DNA from: Mastigocoleus testarum BC008
Lineage (GTDB): Bacteria > Cyanobacteriota > Cyanobacteriia > Cyanobacteriales > Nostocaceae
Assembly (NCBI RefSeq): GCF_001456025.1
Contig: NZ_LMTZ01000170.1
Location: forward strand, 1 to 45,136
DNA: 45,136 nt
Direction: 5' to 3'
Shown: piece by piece, positions 8,854 to 18,399 of the stretch
How the letters are laid out: each line of letters opens with the position of its first letter
How positions within the stretch are numbered: the first letter of the stretch is position 1
Translations under genes and position numbers: made by a program
Notes under the pieces: generated by a model
Database searches by the model: none
The model's input: only the letters and a program-made list of their open reading frames with translations
Told to the model about the DNA's origin: nothing

Positions 8854-11800
8854 TCAATTAATTGTATTGTGCTGATTACATATTTTTTGCAATTCCTTTT
8901 CTTTAGGATGAATCGCCAAATAATCTTCCAACCATCCACAACCTAATTTCATTAAATCATCTAAATCTAAATTTAACTTCCATAGCTTGACGGTACCATC
9001 TCTACTTGCAGAAGCTATGGTTTTTCCATTAGGGCTAAAACTAATTTTATTAACCCCATTTAGATGACCTTCCAATGTTGTTAGCAGTTGGCCATCTTTC
9101 ACTTTCCACAGTTTTATAGTATTGTCAAAGCTACCAGAAGCCAGCAATTCACTATTTGGACTAAAACTGATGCTTCTGACCCCATTGCGGTGATTTGTAA
9201 GGCTGTACAACTCTTTTCTATCTTTTACACGCCACATTTTAATTATTCTTTGTTGATCGCCAGCAGCAATTAATTTACCATCTGGACTAAAAGCTACATT
9301 TAATAAGTAACCCATACCAGTATCAAAAATCTGGGATATTTTACCACTATCTATATTCCATAATATTATCCGACTGTCTGTACTAGCAGAAGCTAGTAAT
9401 TTACCATTTGGACTAAAACTGACAGCTTTAACAAGATTAATATGACCTTTAAGGGTTTGTAACAATTCTCCATCTTCAACACGCCATATTTTTGTCGTAT
9501 GGTCATTACTGCTAGAAGCTAATAGTTTACTATCTGGACTAAAGCTAACACTATTAACTTTTTTTGTATGACCCAGACGGCTATATATTTCTGTTCTATT
9601 TTCTAAGTTCCATAACTTCACTGTTTTGTCAGAACTTGCAGAAGCTAGTAATTTACCATCTGGACTAAAACTAACATCCCAAACCCTTTTTTTGTGACCT
9701 TTGAGATTTGTTTGTAATTTATGGCTTTTAGTATCCCATAATTTAATGCTGTTATCAGTATCAGCAAAAGCGAGAATTTTACCATCAGGACTGAAACTGA
9801 CTGCTGCAATTTCCCCACCATTACCAACTAAAGTTTGTGGTTCCATATCCTTAAGGGACCATATTCTCAAAGTGTGATCGCCAACAGAAAAAAGTTTTTT
9901 CCCATCTGGACTAAAAGTAATACTGCGAATAGTACCAGTATGACCTTTTAAAGTTTGTGGTAGAGTATCTAAATTATCCAAATTCCACAGTTTCAAAGTT
10001 CCATCATTTCCAGAAGAAGCAAGTTTTTTCCCATTAGGGCTAAAGTTTACGCTCCAAACTGTACCACGATGTCCTAGAAAGTTTTGTACCTGCTTTCCAG
10101 TTTCCAGATCCCACAGCTTCACTGTGCTATCTTGACTAGCAGAGGCAAGAGTTTTTCCATCTGGGCTAAAATCAACACTTCTAACACCACCATAATGACC
10201 TTTGAGGGTTTTAAGTAATTTGCCATCCTCAACTAGCCAAAGTTTTATTGTATGATTTGTACTAGTTGAAGCAAGAGTTTTCCCATCTGGACTAAATTTT
10301 ACATAAGTAACCCAATTAACTGGTTTGCGATTGGCTGGAATTTTTTGTAATAACTTACCATCTTTAACATTCCACAATTTCACCCACCCCTTGGAATCAG
10401 AGGAAGCAAGCAGTTTTCCATCAGGGCTATAACTAATACTTCTTACCCAGGTATTGTTATGAGCAAGGATAGTTTTCTTAAATTTACCATCTTTAACATT
10501 CCACAGCTTAATTGTACCGTCATAGCTACTGGAAGCCAAAGTTTTTCCATCTGGACTAAACCTAACATTCCAAATCTTATCACTATGACCTTTAAGTGTT
10601 GTAATTAAATTTCCTTTTCCATCCCAAATTCTCACTATATTGTCACTAGCACCAGTAGCAATTAATTGACCATGAGGACTAACACTAACATCTCTAAATT
10701 GAACGTTATTAACTTCTAAACGATTCCATTCTCTAACAAGGGATATTGCTTGACTTAAAGTTTTTTTTACCTGTTTTTCTGCTTCTTCTTGTACTGGCAT
10801 AAGCTTTGCCAAATCTTGTATTTGTTTTGCTACTTTTAATCCTTCTATCAGCCCATCAAATGGTTGTTCATAAAGTTTATTTTCTATAGCTGAACTTCGA
10901 AAAGAAATCTTAGCTTCTCTTCTTTCTCTTCTTGCTTTGACAAGTTGTATACCTATAAATAAGGCTGCGACTAAAGATATAACAAAAAATATGCTGCCTA
11001 CCGCTAAAATTTTCTTCGCTTTCTTCTGTGCCTGAGTTAAAGTATCATTGGCTTTTGCTAATATTTGACTCTCTTCTTCTTTGACAGTTAAACTCTGTTG
11101 AGTTTGACGCTGCTCTAATTCTTGACTAGCAGATAAAAATCGGTAATCTAAAGGGCTTAAGTTTTGATTGTTTGCCCAGGATAAAGCATCTTCTAAAGCT
11201 TTTCCTTGCAGCAGTCGAGATTCATCTTCATAATTAGAAGCTACCCAAACATTAAAATTTTGAGAATAGGGGCGTAGCTTGCCTAATTCTTTTTCAACCC
11301 AATTCTCATGAAAAACACTTCTGTAAATCGAATTAAAAACTTTTAATTTACCTTGATTTTTTATTACTAAACCAGACAAACGTAAATCTGTTTGTTCAAG
11401 ACTTCCATCTGCCAATATTTCTCCTTTATGCAAAATTTCTTGATAAATTACTAATAATCTTCCGGCTTTTTGTTCGTTGCGGAGAATTCGATCTCGAATT
11501 GTCTTTAAATGCTCTGGCTCATCTTGTGCTTCCCAATTATCAATAATCGAGCTTTGTACTACCTTCGATATAGATTTGGAATTAATACTATAATCTTGGT
11601 GAGAATAATTAGTAACGATTTGACATAGTTTTTGTGTTAAAAATGGTTGTCCTCTAGTCCAATTTAATATTTCCTGAATAATATTTTGGGGATAATCTAC
11701 CTTCCCTTCTAATCCCTTTATTAAGGGTTGCGCTTCATCAAGCTCAAATCCATATAATTCTATCGCCTTACCAATATTAAATGGTGTTTGAGTCTTATCT

Positions 11801-12387
11801 GCAATTAAATCGCTAGGAGTTGCTACTCCCAGAAGTGCAAAAGTCAGACGTTTATATGCCGGGTTATCAACTCGTTTATTATAAAAAAACCGAATTAAAG
11901 CAAAAAAATCATCAAGGGAAAAACTTTGACTCAAAACTCGGTCAATTTCATCCACGAAAATAATAATTCTTTGCTGAATTTCTACTAACAGTACTTCATC
12001 AATAAATAAATTCAGTCGCTGCACTGGTGAAAGTAAATCTCGCCTTTCCTTCCACCAGATTCGCCAATTGATTTTTTTTCCTAGCTGACAACTACTAACT
12101 AAAGATTGGACAATGCCAGCATACCACTTTTCTGCCGTTACATCTTCCTTCCCAATTCCGGTTAAATCAATAAAAGCACAGATAAAACCTTCTGCTTGCA
12201 ATTTTTGCATCGTTTGTACTCGCAAACTAGATTTACCCATCTGTCGCGAGTTAAGCACATAGCAAAATTCACCTGCTTTTAGATTTTCATAAAATTCTAA
12301 ATCCGCTTTGCGAGTGACATAACTTAAGGCATTAGTAGAGAGACTTCCACCAACTTGGTATTCATAGTGTGATGGTGAGTTAGTCAT
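8854..12387 (-). CDS. AAA-like ATPase fused to WD40 propellers (STAND-type NTPase)
   Basis: The 1177-aa protein has an AAA-like domain with Walker A at 46-54 (NSRQMGKSS) and Walker B at 141-150 (IIIFVDEIDR), and a helical region to about 400. A coiled-coil-like stretch follows (about 420-458), then one membrane segment (about 461-482) and about 14 WD40 repeats from roughly 555 to 1140. Proteins of this build are abundant in filamentous cyanobacteria and are viewed as signalling or conflict NTPases, where the propellers sense a ligand and the ATPase switches state. Whether this one has an effector is unknown. It is a close paralogue of the protein at 23791-27333. Two TCAGGT-type motifs lie 70-140 bp upstream. 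Confidence 0.9.
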   Translation of the reverse strand: MTNSPSHYEYQVGGSLSTNALSYVTRKADLEFYENLKAGEFCYVLNSRQMGKSSLRVQTMQKLQAEGFICAFIDLTGIGKEDVTAEKWYAGIVQSLVSSCQLGKKINWRIWWKERRDLLSPVQRLNLFIDEVLLVEIQQRIIIFVDEIDRVLSQSFSLDDFFALIRFFYNKRVDNPAYKRLTFALLGVATPSDLIADKTQTPFNIGKAIELYGFELDEAQPLIKGLEGKVDYPQNIIQEILNWTRGQPFLTQKLCQIVTNYSHQDYSINSKSISKVVQSSIIDNWEAQDEPEHLKTIRDRILRNEQKAGRLLVIYQEILHKGEILADGSLEQTDLRLSGLVIKNQGKLKVFNSIYRSVFHENWVEKELGKLRPYSQNFNVWVASNYEDESRLLQGKALEDALSWANNQNLSPLDYRFLSASQELEQRQTQQSLTVKEEESQILAKANDTLTQAQKKAKKILAVGSIFFVISLVAALFIGIQLVKARRERREAKISFRSSAIENKLYEQPFDGLIEGLKVAKQIQDLAKLMPVQEEAEKQVKKTLSQAISLVREWNRLEVNNVQFRDVSVSPHGQLIATGASDNIVRIWDGKGNLITTLKGHSDKIWNVRFSPDGKTLASSSYDGTIKLWNVKDGKFKKTILAHNNTWVRSISYSPDGKLLASSDSKGWVKLWNVKDGKLLQKIPANRKPVNWVTYVKFSPDGKTLASTSTNHTIKLWLVEDGKLLKTLKGHYGGVRSVDFSPDGKTLASASQDSTVKLWDLETGKQVQNFLGHRGTVWSVNFSPNGKKLASSGNDGTLKLWNLDNLDTLPQTLKGHTGTIRSITFSPDGKKLFSVGDHTLRIWSLKDMEPQTLVGNGGEIAAVSFSPDGKILAFADTDNSIKLWDTKSHKLQTNLKGHKKRVWDVSFSPDGKLLASASSDKTVKLWNLENRTEIYSRLGHTKKVNSVSFSPDSKLLASSSNDHTTKIWRVEDGELLQTLKGHINLVKAVSFSPNGKLLASASTDSRIILWNIDSGKISQIFDTGMGYLLNVAFSPDGKLIAAGDQQRIIKMWRVKDRKELYSLTNHRNGVRSISFSPNSELLASGSFDNTIKLWKVKDGQLLTTLEGHLNGVNKISFSPNGKTIASASRDGTVKLWKLNLDLDDLMKLGCGWLEDYLAIHPKEKELQKICNQHNTIN

Positions 12388-12455
12388 GATTTTAGAAGAT
12401 TAACCCTTGTTATGAGTATAGTATTGTTGCTCAAAATTATTTGAGTTTGAAGACA

Positions 12456-12526
12456 AAACCTGATTTTTACCAATATTCAATATCGTTATCCTAATTTTTT
12501 ATTGATAATACCTGATTTTTCCCTAT
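12456..12526 (-). promoter_or_regulatory. TCAGGT-type motif pair upstream of the 1177-aa AAA-like/WD40 gene
   Basis: On the minus strand AATAGGGAAAAATCAGGTAT (about 12507-12526) and TTGGTAAAAATCAGGTTTTG (about 12456-12474) are direct repeats about 51 bp apart, in the same orientation as the gene starting at 12387. A further TCAGGT half-match lies at about 12836. Confidence 0.5.
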
Positions 12527-12718
12527 TGGTATCTTCATGCATTTGCTTTATTATTGAGACATAGAGCAATGTAATTCAATACGGTTTATTTAAGCATTTT
12601 TGTTAGGATGGGTTAAGCTATAGCGCAACCCAAAAAAACCTGATAAATGTTGGGTTTTGTCCCTCAAGCTAATGTATGATTTTTAACTAATAGTGTGACA
12701 TAACAGATACTGAAAAAC

Positions 12719-12830
12719 GGGAGCATCCAACTTTTTTGACTGGGGTAAAAGTACTAATTGTCAAACAATCTATCCTGCGAGACTTAAACCTTTATTCTGT
12801 AGTTGCGAAATAAAAATTGGGATGCACCCC
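12719..12830. mobile_element. 112-bp MITE with terminal inverted repeats
   Basis: GGGAGCATCCAACTTTTTTG at 12719-12738 is mirrored by AAAATTGGGATGCACCCC at 12813-12830. The flanks TGAAAAAC (12711-12718) and TGAAGAAC (12831-12838) match in 7 of 8 bases, which suggests a target duplication. A similar end, GGGAGCATCTCAACTTTG, lies beside the ISKra4-like transposase relic near 27347, so the MITE probably derives from that family. No ORF lies inside. Confidence 0.65.
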
Positions 12831-12960
12831 TGAAGAACCTGATTTTTTTTAATCATTTAAAAGGACTTCCCTCCTTCTCCAGTAGGATAAGTTTTTCTAA
12901 AAGTATGCATTGAATGTGTTGTGGGTCATTAATCAAAATAAGGAAAATAATTGTAGCTGT

Positions 12961-14328
12961 TCAAACTAAAACTCGTTGAAAATACTCTCGATACAAATTA
13001 CACCGAGGTACAACATGATTATCCCGGCGTTGTACTAAACCCATACTGTGTAATTTATAAATCTGAATTGAATCTAATTCCACTTGTTCAGGTGAATTAA
13101 CTACAACTTTGAAAGCCTGAGCTAGTTTTGGACATTTTTGTAGTGCTTCCAAGTATCCCCGCAAATGATTGCTATAAATACCTGCTTCTGTGGAAGCTTC
13201 TTGTAATAATTGTTTCAGAGTTAAATTTCTCAAGCTTACTTCATACATTGCCAACCTTATCAAAAAGGGATGTCCTCCTACCAGTTCCATCAACTGCTCT
13301 ACCTGTATTTCATCCCAATTCAACCTATGTATAAAAACTAATTTTTTGACTTGCTGTTTATCAAACTCCACTAATTCTACTGGAACGCCTGCATTAAATG
13401 GTGATTGGTTTATATCTAGGGGAACATATACTTCAGTAGAGTGTGCTAATAGCAGTCGCAGTTTTTTCCAAATAGCAGAAATTTTTCCTTTTTCATGCCA
13501 ACTTCTTAGCATCCCAAAAAAGTCTTCAGTAACTTCTGTATAAGAAAAAATCTTATCTACGTTATCTAATTCTAAGACAACTGGAGAATCTATTTGAGTT
13601 AGTAAATATTCTTCAAAGTAAACTGTGCAGTTGTCGTTACTGCCCAAAATCTCCCCATCCCAATAATCATTTAATTGATTTTCTAACTTTAACTGCCTAC
13701 CAGCCATACAACAAAACCAGCGAAGGAATTGATCTAAATTAGTTAAAATTTTTCGCTGAACACTACTTAAATCTAAGTAAACAGTTCGATAATTCTTAGC
13801 AACTGCATAAGGAATAATTCTATTCATTAAAGAAGTTTTACCCATGAGTTTGGGTGCTTTAATCCGAATTAGAGAACCGGGTTTAATGATTGTTTCACAG
13901 CAGAGATTTTCAACATTATTTCGTTCAACGTAAAAATGAGAATCTGGTGGTACAGAACTTTCTGGGAAAGGTAGCTGCGCCACTGATGGAGATACTTGTA
14001 ATTCTAGATTTTCCTCCATAGCAGATGAATCTCTTTGTTTTTCCCATTCTCTCCTCAGTGCTGCTTTAAAATTTCTTTTTGTAACTTTTTCCTCTAAAGC
14101 TTCAGAAAGCTTGTGCCATAGTTTATTCCCTACATCTTTATTTAAATATTCAGCACTATAGCCATAGATTATTGCCATATCATCATAGGTTTTATCTTCC
14201 CATGAACCTTGAAGTAATTTAATTTCAATGTCGCTGAGATATTTGCCTGTACTACGATATAAAGCAACATCTGCAGTTTCTTTGGCATTGCTCCAAGTGA
14301 AATCTGAGTCATAGAAATTGTTAAGCAT
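12961..14328 (-). CDS. AAA-like ATPase with N-terminal DNA-binding-like domain
   Basis: The 455-aa product begins with a small helical domain (about 10-95) of the type found at the N-terminus of cyanobacterial AAA-like/WD40 and vWA-MoxR-associated proteins (ADVALYRSTGKYLSDIE, then a winged-helix-like GYSAEYLNKDVGNKLW). The AAA-like domain has Walker A at about 157-166 (KAPKLMGKTS) and Walker B at about 250-259 (VVLELDNVDK). A C-terminal winged-helix-like part ends with CNLYREYFQRVLV. There is no propeller or membrane segment. It probably belongs to the STAND-like signalling class, lacking its own sensor repeats. Relics of close paralogues lie at 7998-8190 and 22200-22373. Confidence 0.8.
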   Translation of the reverse strand: MLNNFYDSDFTWSNAKETADVALYRSTGKYLSDIEIKLLQGSWEDKTYDDMAIIYGYSAEYLNKDVGNKLWHKLSEALEEKVTKRNFKAALRREWEKQRDSSAMEENLELQVSPSVAQLPFPESSVPPDSHFYVERNNVENLCCETIIKPGSLIRIKAPKLMGKTSLMNRIIPYAVAKNYRTVYLDLSSVQRKILTNLDQFLRWFCCMAGRQLKLENQLNDYWDGEILGSNDNCTVYFEEYLLTQIDSPVVLELDNVDKIFSYTEVTEDFFGMLRSWHEKGKISAIWKKLRLLLAHSTEVYVPLDINQSPFNAGVPVELVEFDKQQVKKLVFIHRLNWDEIQVEQLMELVGGHPFLIRLAMYEVSLRNLTLKQLLQEASTEAGIYSNHLRGYLEALQKCPKLAQAFKVVVNSPEQVELDSIQIYKLHSMGLVQRRDNHVVPRCNLYREYFQRVLV

Positions 14329-14675
14329 TTGAACTACTATCTATGGTATCTTTATTCGTCTGCAATATACTTGTATACAAAATAAAGCGGTAATATTCCT
14401 AACTTTTGGTAAGTATAGAAATAATATTTGATTTTTGAAAAAACTAGAACAGCAAAGTTCAGTAGATGGGCAACTTTTAGAAAAGGTGATGAGTGAAAGT
14501 TTGCGCACAGTATTCCGACTTTGTGGCGCGTGCCGTACGTACTCCAGGGAAAAATGGTTCTTCAGTACCTGTTATCCTGCATTTCTCACAAGTTTTGTAG
14601 TCGTAAATGCTGAAAGCTTTATGCCATCTGGGTTTGATTCTGCTCAAAATAAATTCAAAAAACACACACTTTTGA

Positions 14676-14711
14676 AACCCTTATCTGCTTGGATTTGAGC
14701 AGATAAGGGTT
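14676..14711. repeat. Perfect 14-bp stem-loop
   Basis: AACCCTTATCTGCT (14676-14689) and AGCAGATAAGGGTT (14698-14711) form a 14-bp stem with an 8-nt loop. No T-run follows on either side, so it is not a standard intrinsic terminator. It sits in a long non-coding tract (14329-15361) that otherwise holds an IS982 relic and a TCAGGT motif pair. Confidence 0.7.
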
Positions 14712-14978
14712 ATAGCTTCTAAAACATTGTTTGTGAGAAATCCGGAAAAATGCATGTCATTACTCCTCGTCTAAGTAAAAATAATCAAAATCAATTGTCA
14801 CAAAAACTCAAAAGATACAGCAATTTTCTTCTTGAATTTACATAGGAAATGTCCTATTTTTAATATACTAAAAATTAAAATAAATACAGTATAAATATTG
14901 AAAAGCCTTAGATGTCTGCAATAAAGTTAGTAATGAAATCGTGTAATCAAAACACACTATAGGATGAAGTACAAGGTA

Positions 14979-15107
14979 TTAGTTGCTCAACCCATTGTCT
15001 TCTGAGTATTTCCAACATTCCAGTTTCTGCAAACGTCGGTTGAACTGACTGTGATGTAACAATCGTGGAAACCACTGTTTATAATTAGCAGCAATAAATG
15101 TCCTGGT
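14979..15107 (-). pseudogene. IS982-family transposase fragment
   Basis: The minus-strand frame ending in TAA at 14979-14981 encodes TFIAANYKQWFPRLL followed by HHSQFNRRLQKLE. This matches the N-terminal FLA..Y...FP.LLS.SRFNRRL pattern I associate with IS982 transposases. Only about 40 residues remain, then a stop. It is a dead fragment. Confidence 0.55.
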
Positions 15108-15117
15108 TTTGATGCTC

Positions 15118-15190
15118 AACCTGACTTTTTCCTATAAAACATTATCAAAAATATCTAACTGCTGGTTCAAATACCTGACTTTTACCTATG
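15118..15190 (-). promoter_or_regulatory. TCAGGT-type motif pair between the IS982 relic and the Cys/Trp-rich ORF
   Basis: On the minus strand the motifs are CATAGGTAAAAGTCAGGTAT (about 15171-15190) and TATAGGAAAAAGTCAGGTT (15118-15136), 55 bp apart. They lie about 170-245 bp before the ORF at 15362, in the opposite orientation to it, as at the RiPP precursor gene. Confidence 0.45.
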
Positions 15191-15361
15191 GCAGGTTTGG
15201 TGATTATCTCGAATAATCATTGATATCAATACTAAAAACTTCATGGGGTGACAAGTACCCCAAAGCCTTATTCAAATAAGAGTTGAAAATTTTAATGTAG
15301 AAGATGAAATCAACTCTTAAAACTAAGAATACTAATCATTCTATTAAGTAAGGAGACCAAA

Positions 15362-15745
15362 ATGAAAATTCATTACATGGAAAAAATCATGACCAATATG
15401 AAGTCCATTCCGGACGCGCATCAGCGCGTGTTCAAGCTTGATGTAGAAGAAGTGACGAAAATCGTAAAGCGTGGCAAACCCTTGACAGCAGACGAACTCG
15501 AAGAGCGCGGGCCCGATGAGATCTACATGGCCGATCAGGTGCCTGAGGAGTCTGCTTTGCGCCAGAGCATCCCGTTACCTCCTGCAATTGGCGATCTCGT
15601 TTTTCCGAACGTGATCCTGGCTAACCCCTATTTCTGCTGGTGTTCGAGCTACACGTGGTGTCTTGAACTTGACGAGTTCGGGCGGCTACGTTACGTACTG
15701 AAGTGCAACTACTGGTGCATCCCGCAGTTACAAATTGTAGCATAA
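15362..15745 (+). CDS. 127-aa Cys/Trp-rich protein, possible peptide natural-product precursor
   Basis: I do not recognise the family. A strong AAGGAG site lies just before the ATG. Residues 1-85 are charged and helical (KLDVEEVTKIVKRG, LTADELEERGPDE), like a long leader. The last 40 residues are hydrophobic and rich in Cys, Trp and Tyr, with FCWCSSYTWC near 91-100 and CNYWC near 115-119, five cysteines in all. Base composition is clearly more GC-rich than the surroundings and codons favour G or C in third position, which suggests recent acquisition. No modification enzyme lies beside it. The leader-plus-core look suggests a modified or disulfide-bonded peptide, but a small metal-binding or toxin protein fits too. 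Confidence 0.6.
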   Translation: MKIHYMEKIMTNMKSIPDAHQRVFKLDVEEVTKIVKRGKPLTADELEERGPDEIYMADQVPEESALRQSIPLPPAIGDLVFPNVILANPYFCWCSSYTWCLELDEFGRLRYVLKCNYWCIPQLQIVA

Positions 15746-16545
15746 TCCATTAGGTGCTTATCTAGTTGTGTTGCAAAAAGATTTTGTGTCCTCAACAAGT
15801 CTTAGTTGTTGATAATCTAACCTTCAATAGGATTTGCTGTTCCCATAGCGTAGCGTTAGCTAAAAAAGTCTTTTGGTAGGGTTAGGGAACAGGGAAAGGA
15901 GAACAGAGAACAGTTTTACCCCCTATTTTTTCAAATTTTTTGCAGTCCAAAAAGTTCCAAATGCAAGGCTTTTAACTTTTATATACTTATTCTCTCGTAC
16001 TTTTTTTCACAAAAATAGCTTGAAAAGCTTACAAGATAAGAGTTTTAAAGTTATTCAGTAGACTATAAGTAGACTGCTTTTGTAATGCTGACAGCATTAC
16101 AAAAGCAGTGCACGCTGTCAATAAGCTTAGACTATTGCAACTGAATATTTTTTTGCAACATAACTGTTTTTTCAATAATCAAATAAGAGTCCTATACATC
16201 CCTATTATGTTCAACAAAATCTCAGTAAATTAACTGTTATTGGTTCATTAATAGGTGTATATTTTTTTGATATACTGGTACTATAAGGTACAGACGAAAA
16301 TCATTCCTCCCCAACCAGTATAATCTGGTTTTGCCAAAGACGAACTCACCAAAAATTCCTCAAACCCAAATATATCAAGAAAATAACCAAGTTGAGGTCG
16401 AACTATTGACTTATATAGCTTTGAGGTTTTTTTGATACGAAAAAATGTCTAAGTCCCGGTAAGTCCTAAATGTTTGTTTTTGAGTTTTGTGATGGAAAAT
16501 TTAGGAATTTCAGAATGCAAGTATCTCGATAAGGAGAAATTAAAA
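15746..16545. other. Non-coding tract with a strong hairpin
   Basis: No gene is supported. ACTGCTTTTGTAATGCT (16073-16089) and its exact complement (16093-16109) form a 17-bp stem with a 3-nt loop, a probable dispersed repeat. The promoter of the downstream hydrolase must lie in the last few hundred bases, but no clear box can be singled out. Confidence 0.6.
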
Positions 16546-18399
16546 ATGAAACCTAATCGCAATAGGCCTTGGTATGTTTATTTGAGTTCTGTAGTGTTAG
16601 GATTTACGTTACCAATCGTAGGTCTAGTCAACAATAGTTCTGTATTGGTAGCTTCTCAAGTTTCACGAGAAACTGCATCTAATTCATCTGTAATTAATGT
16701 GGATAAATTAGAGAACAATGATAAAAACTTAATTGCTCTCACAGAGAAGTCGAGTACAAAACCGACTAAATTTTGGTGGCTCCATGGTGCTTCTGTTTCT
16801 CAAATTAAAAGTAAAATAAATCAGGGTTATCGTATTATTGACTGGGAAGTGGAAAAAACATCACCCTTAAGATTTAGTGTGGCAATGGTCAGAAATAAGG
16901 GTGAATATGCTAAAAAATGGTGGTGGTATTATGGTCTAAGTTCCCAACAAGTTAAAGAAAAATTAAATACCAATAAAGCACGGATAATTGATTTAGAAAT
17001 TTACCGTCTTAACGGTCAAAAGAAATATGCTGTGGCTCTAGTGTCTAATACAGGTGCTGATGCAAAAAGTTGGTGGTATTACAGCGATTCTTCTATTAAA
17101 AATATCATAGAAAAAACAAAAGTTAACAAAGCACGAATTGTGGATCTTGATACCTATGTGGTTGGCGGTAAACGTCTGTATAGCGCCGTGATGATTAAAA
17201 ATACAGGCAGTGACCGCAAAGCATGGTGGTATTACTATAATGTTTTACCAAGCTTTATTAACTCTAAGCTCAAGGAAAATAAAGCTCGTTTGGTTGATAT
17301 TGAACGACATGGTGACAACAAGTTTATGGTTGTCATGGAAAAATCCCAAGGACAAACCTGGTGGTGGTACTACGGTAAAACGGCAACGCAAGTAAATCAG
17401 CTTTGGCAACAAAATCAAGCCAGAATTTTTGACATTGAACCTTACACCGTCAATGGTAAAAAGCGTTTCGCTGTGCTGATGTTGAATAATGCCAATTTAT
17501 TGACTACTAGAATTGGTGAAATGCTACGAAATAATACTGATGGTGTTTCAGGACTGTACTTAAAGAAAGTCAATGGTTCTGTTTTGGCATCCCTAAAAGC
17601 TGACATATCTTTTTATCCAGCTAGTACAATTAAGGTATTAGAGCATTTGCACGCGATGAAACAAGTTGAAGCTGGAAAAGTCAACTTGAATAGTACAAAA
17701 GTTAAAGTTTATTTAGATCGCGCTGATAGTTGCAGTGATAATCATGCTGGCCAGAAATTCGAGCAAGAAAATTTGAGGGAAACCTTAAAGAAGATGATGA
17801 AAAACTCCAATAACCAGAGTACCAATGCAATACAGGAGTTATTCGGAAATGGAAAAGCCAACGTGGGTAGAAATACTATCAATCAAACCGCTTATAATTC
17901 ACTCGGTATGAGTAAAAAGACTGCTCTCAACCATAAATTTGCTTGTGGTGGACCTAGTAATGATCCTGCAAATAGTTTGACTTTGAAGGATTTGGGAAAA
18001 CTTTATGAAAAAGTAAGTACGGGCGTTTTTACTTCTAACTCAAACCGTGATACCTTTTATGAACTGATGCTCAATAGACGAGGTAGAATACTTACTGTTA
18101 TTGATGAAGAAGCAAGTAAATTGGGTCTAAGTACAAATACAGTTAAATCATTTAAAAGTAAAGTTAAAACTGCTGGGAAAGGTGGTAGTTTTACAACTGG
18201 TAATGGGAAAAAATATACTTCTATTGGTGGTTGGGTGAAGCTTCCTTTTCAAAACGGTAATTCAGTTACAACAAGAGATTATGTTTTTGGCTTGTTTATT
18301 GATAAAGCTGATACAATAAATGACGGATTTGGAATTTGGTCCGCTCGCGCTGAACTTCTTCGAGATGAAATTCGTAAAGCACTTGTGACATTTAAATAG
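16546..18399 (+). CDS. Secreted serine hydrolase (class A beta-lactamase-like) with bacterial tandem repeat (BTRD) domains
   Basis: I start at the ATG at 16546 because AAGGAG lies 10 bp before it and a signal peptide follows at once (basic start, hydrophobic 9-30); a longer frame opens at 16474. The product has 617 aa. Residues about 70-315 hold five repeats of about 50 residues, each with a WWWYYG-like motif and an AR(I/L)(I/V)D(L/I)E strand, matching the BTRD domain of polyglycine hydrolases and related proteins. The C-terminal half is a penicillin-binding-like hydrolase: S360-T-I-K363 as the SxxK nucleophile motif, S425-T-N as the SxN equivalent and KTAGKGG near 541 as the KTG equivalent. 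Probable role: an exported peptidase or amidase rather than a drug-resistance enzyme. Confidence 0.8.
   Translation: MKPNRNRPWYVYLSSVVLGFTLPIVGLVNNSSVLVASQVSRETASNSSVINVDKLENNDKNLIALTEKSSTKPTKFWWLHGASVSQIKSKINQGYRIIDWEVEKTSPLRFSVAMVRNKGEYAKKWWWYYGLSSQQVKEKLNTNKARIIDLEIYRLNGQKKYAVALVSNTGADAKSWWYYSDSSIKNIIEKTKVNKARIVDLDTYVVGGKRLYSAVMIKNTGSDRKAWWYYYNVLPSFINSKLKENKARLVDIERHGDNKFMVVMEKSQGQTWWWYYGKTATQVNQLWQQNQARIFDIEPYTVNGKKRFAVLMLNNANLLTTRIGEMLRNNTDGVSGLYLKKVNGSVLASLKADISFYPASTIKVLEHLHAMKQVEAGKVNLNSTKVKVYLDRADSCSDNHAGQKFEQENLRETLKKMMKNSNNQSTNAIQELFGNGKANVGRNTINQTAYNSLGMSKKTALNHKFACGGPSNDPANSLTLKDLGKLYEKVSTGVFTSNSNRDTFYELMLNRRGRILTVIDEEASKLGLSTNTVKSFKSKVKTAGKGGSFTTGNGKKYTSIGGWVKLPFQNGNSVTTRDYVFGLFIDKADTINDGFGIWSARAELLRDEIRKALVTFK

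Noticed and set aside
14435..14698. 87-aa ORF starting TTG, and its antisense 62-aa frame
   Set aside because: No ATG, no recognisable domain, and it ends in the 14-bp stem-loop. It could be an IS relic but I could not assign it.
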